This document shows positions 1 to 5,865 of a stretch of DNA of 17,521 bases, piece by piece. The translations under genes and the position numbers were made by a program. The stretch comes from Streptosporangiaceae bacterium. Lineage in GTDB: Bacteria > Actinomycetota > Actinomycetes > Streptosporangiales > Streptosporangiaceae. The stretch's first letter is position 1; each line of letters starts with the position of its first letter. The stretch lies in contig JASHOI010000141.1 in NCBI GenBank assembly GCA_030041195.1, forward strand, positions 1 through 17,521, written 5' to 3'. The notes below the pieces were generated by a model, which did not search any database, was not told the origin of the DNA, and saw only the letters and a list, made by a program, of their open reading frames with translations.

Positions 1-639
1 CTGCGCGGCGCGACCACCCGGCTGGCCGGTGACCGGCTGGAGGCGTTCTCCTACCTGGTGGCCGGGCTGATCACCGGGGGAGAGGTCCGGGTGCACGGGT
101 GCCCGCAGGACCGGCTGGTCACCGCGATCACGACGCTGGCCCGGATGGGCGCCCGGTTCGACATCACCGACGAGTGGATCACCGCGTCGGCGCCCAACGG
201 CCTGCGGGCGGCGGCGGTGCACACCGACACCCATCCCGGGTTCATGACGGACTGGCAGCAGCCGCTGATGGTGCTGTTCACCCAGGCCGAAGGCATGTCG
301 GTGCTGCACGAGACCGTGTTCGAGAACCGGCTGGTGTACGTCCCCGCGCTGCAGAAAATGGGCTGCGAGATCGAGGTCTTCGCGGCGTGCCTGGGCGGCC
401 CCGCGTGCCGGTTCCACGACACCAATGCCGTGCATTCCGCCGTGATCAGGGGCGTGTCCAAGCTGCGCGGCGCGGATGTCACGCTTCCCGATGTGCGGGC
501 CGGGTTCTCCGCCGTGCTGGCCGCCGCCGTCGCCGACCAGCCCTCGCTGCTGCGGGGCATCCACCACATCGAGCGTGGCTACCACCGGCCGTTCGAGCAG
601 TTCGCCTCCCTTGGCCTCACCCTCCATCGCGTGGAGTAG
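1..639 (+). CDS. murA: MurA-family enolpyruvyl transferase, C-terminal part (5' end outside window)
   Basis: This is the last 212 residues of a UDP-N-acetylglucosamine 1-carboxyvinyltransferase-like protein; the frame is open from base 1. MurA transfers enolpyruvate from PEP to UDP-GlcNAc in the cytoplasm, the first committed step of peptidoglycan synthesis. Family marks visible are HPGFMTDWQQP (substrate-binding Asp at about residue 84 of this piece), ETVFENR, the DVRAG segment (PEP-binding Arg at about 166) and HIERGY near the end. The PEP-binding Cys loop of the N-terminal half lies outside the window. Between the MGCEIEV strand and the IRG-KLRGA segment there is an extra stretch (about nt 385-430) with CLGGPAC, which standard MurA lacks. 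The lack of division or wall genes nearby and this insertion suggest a paralogue, not the housekeeping copy, possibly acting in a secondary pathway. Family call is firm; substrate is uncertain. Confidence 0.85.
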   Translation: MRGATTRLAGDRLEAFSYLVAGLITGGEVRVHGCPQDRLVTAITTLARMGARFDITDEWITASAPNGLRAAAVHTDTHPGFMTDWQQPLMVLFTQAEGMSVLHETVFENRLVYVPALQKMGCEIEVFAACLGGPACRFHDTNAVHSAVIRGVSKLRGADVTLPDVRAGFSAVLAAAVADQPSLLRGIHHIERGYHRPFEQFASLGLTLHRVE

Positions 640-650
640 CCGTCTAGGCC

Positions 651-1598
651 ATGAGCGTTGATGGAGCGGTGACCGCCGCGGACGTGCAGCTGATGCAGGG
701 CCTGGCGCAGCGGGTTACGGCCGCCCGTCCCGACCTGGTGAACAGCGACGCGTCGTTCGGGGAGCTGGCCTGGATCTGGGGCAAAGACCACGCGAGCCAC
801 GGCCAGAGCTGGCTGCGCCGGCTGTGGTTCTCCGGTGACGAACTCGTGGCCTGGGGCTGGGCCTACCTGCCGCGCCGGCTGAGGCGGAGCGACGGGTCGG
901 TGACGGACGTCACCAGTGCCTATCTGACCTATCAGGTCCATCCCAGCCGCGGCGAGCTGGTAGACGAGGTGATCGACTGGTATGCAGGCGTGACCGTCGG
1001 CATCGAGCGGACGGTGGCGCCGCAGGCCGCCGATGAGTTCGCCCTGGAGCGGTGGTCGGCGCACGGCTTCCAGGCCGATCCTGCCTCGCTCGGCGACACC
1101 GGCTCGTGGACACAGCTCAATCGGCGGGACCTCAAAGACCTGGAAGAGCCGGAGCTGCCGGCCGGATACCGCTTCCGGACCGCCGACGAGGCCGGGCCGC
1201 AGGCCGCGGTTCAGGCTCATGTGGACGCCTGGGCCCCGTCGACGTACACGGCCGAGGCTTACGAGGGCGTCCGGCAGACACCGGCGTATCGCGGCGACCT
1301 GCACGTCCTCGTGGAGGCGCCGGACGGGACGATGGCTGCGTCGACGATCATGTGGCTCGACGAGGCGAACACGACCGCCCAGTTCGAGCCCGTCGGAACG
1401 CATCCGGGGTACCGGCGGCTTGGGCTGGCCAGGGCGATGCTGCTGCACGGGATGCACGGGGCACGGGCGGCCGGGGCCACTCATATGACGGTCGCCTGCC
1501 TGGGCGCGCTGGGGCATCCCGCCGCACGCGGGATGTACTACAGCGTCGGGTTCCGGGCGTTCACGCGGGACGTGCCGCTCATCAAGACCGCAGGCTGA
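651..1598 (+). CDS. GNAT-family N-acetyltransferase (315 aa, probably two lobes)
   Basis: GNAT enzymes move an acetyl group from acetyl-CoA to an amine; the substrate here cannot be read. The C-terminal half carries a clear GNAT core. A beta strand (TTAQFEPVGTHP) is followed by the acetyl-CoA loop PGYRRLGLARAM (about residues 252-263), and then by a HPAARGMYYSVGF segment like the usual alpha4/beta7 end. At 315 residues it is about twice a single GNAT domain. The N-terminal half lacks a clean CoA loop and may be a degenerate lobe. The ATG lies 11 bases after the stop of the MurA-like gene, so the two may be co-transcribed, though only a weak GGAG about 13 bases upstream serves as ribosome site. 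The next gene is convergent, 26 bases away. Confidence 0.8.
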   Translation: MSVDGAVTAADVQLMQGLAQRVTAARPDLVNSDASFGELAWIWGKDHASHGQSWLRRLWFSGDELVAWGWAYLPRRLRRSDGSVTDVTSAYLTYQVHPSRGELVDEVIDWYAGVTVGIERTVAPQAADEFALERWSAHGFQADPASLGDTGSWTQLNRRDLKDLEEPELPAGYRFRTADEAGPQAAVQAHVDAWAPSTYTAEAYEGVRQTPAYRGDLHVLVEAPDGTMAASTIMWLDEANTTAQFEPVGTHPGYRRLGLARAMLLHGMHGARAAGATHMTVACLGALGHPAARGMYYSVGFRAFTRDVPLIKTAG

Positions 1599-1624
1599 CC
1601 GGGGTTGCGGGTCACGAAGGTCGG

Positions 1625-2599
1625 CTAGCCCTCCGGTACGGGACGCGCGATGTAGGCCAGCAGGTCGCCCGGGGCCGCGGCAAGGCTGCTCAGCCCAAAT
1701 GTCAGGACGCCAGCGGTAGGAGCCAGAACCTCGACGACCGTGTCCCCGAACGCGTCCTCCAGTCGGCCGAGGCGAGCTCCCTGCTCCACCGAAGCCCCGA
1801 AGTCAACCTCGGGAAACCACAGGCCGGAACGGTCGCTGACCACGTCCGCCGCCTCCTCGAACAGCGGCAGGCGCGGGCGGGCACCACCATCGGTCGGGAC
1901 AATGCCGGCCAGCGCCGCGACACGCAGCAGGCCCTGGCGCTGCACATCGGCCTCTGCCTCCGACCAGCGGCCCTGACCGCCCACTTCGACGAGGGTCGCG
2001 GCGACCCCGGCGCGCGCGGCCTGGAAGACGGCAGATCCCTCGAGACGCTCCTCGATGATGCGCGCGACGTCGAAGCAGTCGGCCACCGCACGGCCTTGCT
2101 CGCTCAGCGCGCCGTCCGGCCCCGGGGCGACACCTGCGAACGGGTCGAGCGCCTCGGGCAGGTCACCGCAGTGGCAGTCGACGTAGTAGTCAGCCTGGGT
2201 CAGCAGGTTTTCCCAGAGCCAGGCGGCCAGCCGTGCGGTGGGGCCGCCGAGCGGATCGCCGGGGAAGGACCTGTTGAGGTTCTCGCCGTCGAGGGGGTTG
2301 CGGAAGGCCGATCGCCGCTCGAACGCGACTGGGCTTGATTGCAGGCTGGCGACCACGGTGCCCCTCATCCGGGAGGGATCGAGATCGCGGATGAACTGGC
2401 GGACCGCGATCATCGGGACGTATTCGCCTCCGTGGATCCCCGCGGTGACCGCAAGAACCGGCCCGGGCTCAGCCCCGTGAGTGATGGCGACCGGCAGTGC
2501 GACGGTGCTGGTCCCGAGATTCACCTCGCAGTAGCCGCGAACCTGCGAGCCCGGCTGCGCTTCCAGATCCCCGAGCGTGTATGACGATGGGCTGGTCAT
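1625..2599 (-). CDS. Zinc-dependent AstE/AspA-family deacylase (aspartoacylase / succinylglutamate desuccinylase-like, 324 aa)
   Basis: The family hydrolyses the amide bond of N-acyl amino acids using one zinc ion. The expected metal site is present: GIHGGEY (His56 and Glu59) and VDCHCGD (His143). The substrate-pocket signature GENLNRSFPGD (about 105-115) and the likely catalytic Glu in LVEVGGQG (Glu195) are also present. The C-terminal roughly 80 residues look like the beta-barrel/biotinyl-like end of this family. An upstream in-frame start exists, but its extra 87 residues are Arg/Gly-rich shadow sequence from the oxidase gene. The ATG chosen here has GGAGGA 9 bases upstream and overlaps the oxidase stop as ATGA. 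It is the second gene of a two-gene operon, so it probably acts on the same compound or its derivative as the oxidase. Acyl group (acetyl, succinyl or other) is unknown. Confidence 0.85.
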   Translation of the reverse strand: MTSPSSYTLGDLEAQPGSQVRGYCEVNLGTSTVALPVAITHGAEPGPVLAVTAGIHGGEYVPMIAVRQFIRDLDPSRMRGTVVASLQSSPVAFERRSAFRNPLDGENLNRSFPGDPLGGPTARLAAWLWENLLTQADYYVDCHCGDLPEALDPFAGVAPGPDGALSEQGRAVADCFDVARIIEERLEGSAVFQAARAGVAATLVEVGGQGRWSEAEADVQRQGLLRVAALAGIVPTDGGARPRLPLFEEAADVVSDRSGLWFPEVDFGASVEQGARLGRLEDAFGDTVVEVLAPTAGVLTFGLSSLAAAPGDLLAYIARPVPEG

Positions 2600-3792
2600 A
2601 GATGCGCTTCCTCCAGTTGAGTCGCAGCGTTCAGAGGAAGGCTGTCGATGGCATGCCGTTCTGGCATGAAACGTGCTGGGTCCATGAAGCTGACGTCCGT
2701 GGCCGTCGTGCCCTCGGTGACCAGGTCGGCGGCGACGGCCCCGAGCGAGGACGCCATCTTGAATCCGTGGCCGGAGAAGCCCACAGCGACGACGACCCCG
2801 TCCATACCCGGCACGAGCCCGAGCAGGCCGGTCTCGTCGACCGTGTACCCGTCGGCACACAGCACCGTGCGCACGGGCCGGGGTACCAGCGCGGGCAGGA
2901 ACGCGGCGACCCAGGACTGCACCGTGTCGAGATGGCCGGGATCCCAGGTGATCGGGCGGGCCATCGAGGCGACCTCGTCAAGGTAGACACTGGCCGCCAC
3001 CTTCATCGTCCATCCGTCGCTGCTAGGGAAGCCGTAGAACTGGGCATCACGCGATCTGCGGATGAAGACCATCCGCTCGCCGCGCGCGAGCAGTTCGTGA
3101 TCGGCGATCGGGAACCAGGTCAGTATCTGGGGAAGCACGGCGAGGTGCGTGCCAAGCGCTTCGCAGACCGGCCCGGCCCCGGTTCCTGTCGCGACCAGCA
3201 CCCGGGGCGCGCGGACCTCTTCCTTATCCGTGTGGACGAGCCACCGGTCACCGTCGCGTTCCAGCGCCCTGACCTGCCGATTGCCGAGGAACGACGCCCC
3301 GTGGCGCTCGGCCTGCCGGAGAGCCGAGAACACGGCTCGCTCGCTGCGGAGGTAACCGCCCTCGGGATCGAACAGGGCAACGTCACCGTCGCGGATGAGG
3401 TGCTGGGGCAGGCGGTGGCGCGCCTCCGCCCCGGCCAGGACCTCGAAGGTCAGGCCCTGTTCCCGGCCTGCCTGCAGCAGGGCGGCATGGCTGGGGTGAT
3501 CATGCTCCAGCATCGTTACCACGCCGGTGATGGTGAGCAATTCGGTCCCGCTGAGCGCCTCGAGTTCGCGCCACAGGTCACGGGCGCGCTGCAGCAACTG
3601 CGTGTAGTGCCCGCCCTCCACGTAGACCATCCGGAACACGCGTGATTCGCCCGCGTAAGCCGAGAACGGCCCCGGGATCATAAACCGATCCACCCCGATG
3701 ACGCGCAGTCCCCGTTGGGCGAGCTGCCAGCTAGCCATGCTCCCCACCGAGCCAGCGCCTATGACCGCAACGTCGGCATCCAGGATCGTCAT
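2596..3792 (-). CDS. FAD-dependent amine oxidase of the monomeric sarcosine oxidase / N-methyltryptophan oxidase family (398 aa)
   Basis: These flavoenzymes oxidise secondary amines such as N-methyl amino acids with O2, giving an imine that hydrolyses to amine plus aldehyde, and H2O2. The N-terminus has the dinucleotide fold VIGAGSVGS (Gly12, Gly14, Gly17) ending in the ribose-binding Asp35 of GVDRF. In this family FAD is covalently bound to a Cys and O2 is activated by a Lys. Both seem present: Cys312 in VLCADGYT and Lys264 in GWTMKVA, spaced 48 apart as in known members. The C-terminal flavin-contact motif GFSGHGFKMA (338-347) is intact. Length is normal (about 390). One difference: the His that usually precedes the GDTR/GESR segment over the flavin is replaced (SAYAGESRVFR, 44-54). 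The start is ATG with only a loose GGGCGGG upstream. First gene of the pair with the deacylase. Confidence 0.87.
   Translation of the reverse strand: MTILDADVAVIGAGSVGSMASWQLAQRGLRVIGVDRFMIPGPFSAYAGESRVFRMVYVEGGHYTQLLQRARDLWRELEALSGTELLTITGVVTMLEHDHPSHAALLQAGREQGLTFEVLAGAEARHRLPQHLIRDGDVALFDPEGGYLRSERAVFSALRQAERHGASFLGNRQVRALERDGDRWLVHTDKEEVRAPRVLVATGTGAGPVCEALGTHLAVLPQILTWFPIADHELLARGERMVFIRRSRDAQFYGFPSSDGWTMKVAASVYLDEVASMARPITWDPGHLDTVQSWVAAFLPALVPRPVRTVLCADGYTVDETGLLGLVPGMDGVVVAVGFSGHGFKMASSLGAVAADLVTEGTTATDVSFMDPARFMPERHAIDSLPLNAATQLEEAHL
2609..2614 (-). promoter_or_regulatory. Ribosome binding site GGAGGA deciding the deacylase start
   Basis: On the minus strand GGAGGA sits inside the last codons of the oxidase gene, 9 bases before the ATG at 2599. 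This supports the short start for the deacylase and translational coupling through the ATGA overlap. Confidence 0.8.
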
Positions 3793-3866
3793 CGCCCGCC
3801 CATCAGTCCCTTGATAAAGGTCCGCCGGAGCCCGGGTTTCCTGACCCGAACTGGTTCCGCTTGCAC

Positions 3867-3895
3867 CTTATCGGCCCAGGTCGGAAGCTGATCAA
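3867..3895 (-). promoter_or_regulatory. Candidate promoter of the oxidase-deacylase operon
   Basis: Read on the minus strand: TTGATC (-35, 3895-3890), a 17-base spacer, then GATAAG (-10, 3872-3867). Each box matches the vegetative consensus at 4 of 6 positions. Predicted transcription start is near 3860, leaving a leader of about 68 bases before the ATG at 3792. Confidence 0.45.
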
Positions 3896-4044
3896 GCGGG
3901 AGCGGAACGTCCGAAACCCTATGGAACTGCTGACCTATTCTCCTGGCATCGGCCTGCCCGCCCAGCCCAACTGCCCTGCCCGGCCTTCCGCCGTGAGACG
4001 GCCGCGTAGCACGGTGAGACCTCGAGCTGGGGACGGTACCTTTC

Positions 4045-4057
4045 GCAACTTAGTTGC
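4045..4057. promoter_or_regulatory. Perfect 13-bp palindrome, candidate operator of the ABC exporter genes
   Basis: The sequence GCAACTTAGTTGC has perfect 6-base arms around one central base. It is AT-rich against its surroundings and overlaps the proposed -35 box of the exporter promoter. Palindromes of this GCAACT/AGTTGC type are typical of MarR-family binding sites in actinomycetes, but no such regulator gene is in the window. The operator role is therefore inference. Confidence 0.5.
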
Positions 4058-4083
4058 ATCAGCGTGAGGAATGCGTTTAGCCT
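4054..4083 (+). promoter_or_regulatory. Candidate promoter of the ABC exporter genes
   Basis: TTGCAT (4054-4059), an 18-base spacer, then TAGCCT (4078-4083). This places the transcription start at about 4090, 15 bases before the preferred ATG, so the mRNA would just include the GGAGG at 4095-4099. The boxes match consensus only partly (about 3 of 6 each). Confidence 0.35.
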
Positions 4084-4094
4084 GCGCCTGTGTC

Positions 4095-4099
4095 GGAGG
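4095..4099 (+). promoter_or_regulatory. Ribosome binding site GGAGG deciding the exporter start
   Basis: GGAGG lies 5 bases before the ATG at 4105. It favours that ATG over the in-frame GTG at 4090, which has no ribosome site but would coincide with the predicted transcription start (leaderless alternative). Confidence 0.7.
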
Positions 4100-4104
4100 C
4101 GGGT

Positions 4105-4968
4105 ATGGCGGCGGGGCTGACCCCGGCTACGGGGTCGCGGCATGCCCGGGCGTTTGACCGGCGTCTGCTGGCCATGGCCGCACAGGAGCGGACTCCGCTC
4201 GCGGTGTCGGTTGCGCTGGGTCTCGTCATCGCGGCCACGCGGGTCGGCCAGGGCGTCGCGCTGGCCTATGGCCTGGGCGGCATCCTGGCCACGGGGCGGT
4301 GGAGCGCGGCACTGCCGTGGGTTGGCACGGCAGTGGGCCTGGTCCTGGTTCGTGCCGCGGCCATCGTCACGCAGGGCGCCGCTATGGCCGGCGCGTCGGT
4401 GCGCATCACGACCCGGCTGCGCGTGCGCCTGGTGTCAGTGATCCTGGGGCTCGGGCCGGCGTGGGTGGGCCGGGAGCGCTCGGGCGAACTGGAAGCGATC
4501 CTGGTGGATGGGGTGGAGCGGCTCGACGCGTACTTCCGGCTGTTCCTGGCCAAGGTCATCGCGGCGTCGCTGTCCGCGCTGGCGATCGTGATTACGGTCA
4601 TCGTCATCGACCCGGCCACGGGCGCGTGCATAGCGGTCTTCGCCGCGGCGGTGATGTTCATCCCGTCGGCCGAGTACCGGGCGCTCGGCCCGCGGATGCG
4701 GTTCTGGTCGGAGAGCTACCGGCCGCTGTCGGCTGAGTTCGTGGACAACCTGCAGGGCATGACCACGCTGAAGATGTTCGGCGTGGCGGAGGAGCGGGGG
4801 CGGGAGCTGGCCGCCCGTTCGGCCAGGGTCAGGGACGCTGCCATCCGGCTGATCACGGTATCTGGCGTCTTCACGGGGATCATGGCGTTCGCCGCCGCCG
4901 CAGGGGCGGCTGCAGGCCTGGCAGTGGGCGGGTTCCGGCTCGCGGCCGGTGAGCTGACCACCCAGTAG
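4105..4968 (+). CDS. N-terminal fragment: ABC exporter membrane domain (287 aa)
   Basis: This is the piece translated if the amber codon stops translation. It holds most of an ABC exporter membrane domain, with hydrophobic segments at roughly 30-50, 70-95, 150-190 and 250-280. It also carries the cytoplasmic segment EFVDNLQGMTTLKMFG, the usual linker before the fifth helix. It ends before the last helix and has no ATPase domain, so it could not transport alone. An in-frame GTG at 4090 would add five residues. Confidence 0.6.
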   Translation: MAAGLTPATGSRHARAFDRRLLAMAAQERTPLAVSVALGLVIAATRVGQGVALAYGLGGILATGRWSAALPWVGTAVGLVLVRAAAIVTQGAAMAGASVRITTRLRVRLVSVILGLGPAWVGRERSGELEAILVDGVERLDAYFRLFLAKVIAASLSALAIVITVIVIDPATGACIAVFAAAVMFIPSAEYRALGPRMRFWSESYRPLSAEFVDNLQGMTTLKMFGVAEERGRELAARSARVRDAAIRLITVSGVFTGIMAFAAAAGAAAGLAVGGFRLAAGELTTQ

Positions 4969-5031
4969 CTGCTGCTGATCCTGCTGCTGGCTGCCGAGTG
5001 CTTCCGGCCCGCCCGGGAGATCCACGACGCG

Positions 5032-5865
5032 ATGCACTCCGCCGTGTGGGGCATGTCGAAGGTCGAGCGCGCGTTCGAGATCTTGCAGGTGACACCGCCG
5101 GGGACGTCGGGCGCTGCCAGGCAGCCGGCGGCTACAGCGCCGGCTGTCTCGTTCGAGCGGGTCAGCTTCGGCTACCGGCCGGGCCGGATGGTCCTGGACG
5201 GGGTCAGCTTCAGTGTCGGCGCAGGCCAGACCCTGGCGATCGTTGGCGCATCCGGGGCAGGCAAGACGACCATCGCGTCGCTGCTGCTGCGTTTCTTCGA
5301 ACCGCAGGCGGGCCGGATAAGTATCGACGACGTGGACATCGCCACCCTGCATCCGGACGAAGCCCGCCGGCTCGCCGCCGTGGTCCCGCAGGACACGTTT
5401 CTGTTCCACGCCCCGATCCGGGACAACCTGACCATCGCCTGCCCGGGTGCAGACGACGAGCAGTTGCGGGCGGCTCTCTCCGCCGCGGGCGCTATCGGTT
5501 TCGTCGATGCTCTGCCGGACGGACTGGGGACGGTTGTGGGCGAGCGTGGCCTTCGGCTGTCCGGCGGCCAGCGGCAGCGCATCGCGATCGCCCGTGCGCT
5601 GCTGAAGAACGCGCCGATCCTCATCCTGGACGAGGCCACGTCGAACGTCGACGTCGCGGCCGAGTCCTCGATCCTGGCGGCACTAAAGCCATTGCGCCGT
5701 GGCCGCACCACACTGCTGATCGCGCACCGGCTGTCCACCGTCCAGGACGCGGACCAGATCCTGGTGCTCGATCACGGCCAGATCGTGGAGAGCGGCAGCC
5801 ATCAGCAACTGCTCCGCCAGCAGGGCCGATACGCCCGGCTGGTGGCCGCCCAGGCCGCGTCATGA
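5032..5865 (+). CDS. C-terminal fragment: ABC exporter ATPase domain (277 aa if started at this ATG)
   Basis: This is the piece after the amber codon with a complete ATP-binding cassette. Walker A, Q-loop, LSGGQ, Walker B Glu and H-loop His are all intact. The ATG at 5032 is the first in-frame ATG after the stop but lacks a well-spaced ribosome site; the ATG at 5053 is an alternative. If translated alone it would be a free ATPase subunit able to pair with the next exporter half. More simply it is the 3' part of the broken gene. Confidence 0.5.
   Translation: MHSAVWGMSKVERAFEILQVTPPGTSGAARQPAATAPAVSFERVSFGYRPGRMVLDGVSFSVGAGQTLAIVGASGAGKTTIASLLLRFFEPQAGRISIDDVDIATLHPDEARRLAAVVPQDTFLFHAPIRDNLTIACPGADDEQLRAALSAAGAIGFVDALPDGLGTVVGERGLRLSGGQRQRIAIARALLKNAPILILDEATSNVDVAAESSILAALKPLRRGRTTLLIAHRLSTVQDADQILVLDHGQIVESGSHQQLLRQQGRYARLVAAQAAS

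Larger units (their letters stand above)
3793..4104. other. Divergent intergenic control region
   Basis: This 312-base stretch separates the minus-strand oxidase operon from the plus-strand exporter genes. It is less GC-rich toward the exporter side. It holds the oxidase promoter candidate, a short inverted repeat GCCGT-gag-ACGGC (3990-4002), two copies of GTGAGAC 21 bases apart (3993-3999 and 4014-4020), the 13-bp palindrome at 4045-4057, and an exporter promoter candidate. A 68-codon open frame at 3861-4067 has no ribosome site or recognisable product, so I regard it as non-coding. Confidence 0.6.
4105..5865 (+). pseudogene. ABC exporter half-transporter (TMD-NBD) interrupted by an in-frame amber codon
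   Basis: Read as one frame this is a 587-codon type I ABC exporter, membrane domain then nucleotide-binding domain, of normal length. Codon 288 (4966-4968) is TAG. The frame is the same before and after it, and family-like sequence continues at once: LTTQ, stop, LLLILLLAAECFRP. This is the usual last membrane helix leading to the coupling to the NBD. The NBD is complete: Walker A GASGAGKTT (about 381-389), Q-loop VVPQD, signature LSGGQRQR, Walker B ILILDEATSN and H-loop LLIAHRLSTV. No other damage is seen, so the lesion is recent, a sequencing error, or bypassed by readthrough or internal initiation. A CAG-to-TAG change would explain it. The gene overlaps the next exporter half by ATGA, as expected for a heterodimer partner. 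Substrate is unknown. Confidence 0.75.

Noticed and set aside
1596..1614. Possible terminator hairpin TGACC...GGTCA between the convergent GNAT and deacylase genes
   Set aside because: Only a 5-bp stem with a 9-base loop and no T-run; expected by chance in this composition.
1052..2338. 428-codon plus-strand open frame covering the GNAT end and the deacylase antisense
   Set aside because: Crosses two genes on opposite strands, has Arg/Gly/Ala-rich composition and no recognisable motif.
2600..2860. Upstream extension of the deacylase to 2860
   Set aside because: The added 87 residues are Arg/Gly-rich antiframe sequence of the oxidase; GGAGGA and the ATGA overlap support the start at 2599.
3861..4067. 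68-codon open frame in the divergent intergenic region
   Set aside because: No ribosome site, no motif, and it overlaps the promoter and operator candidates.
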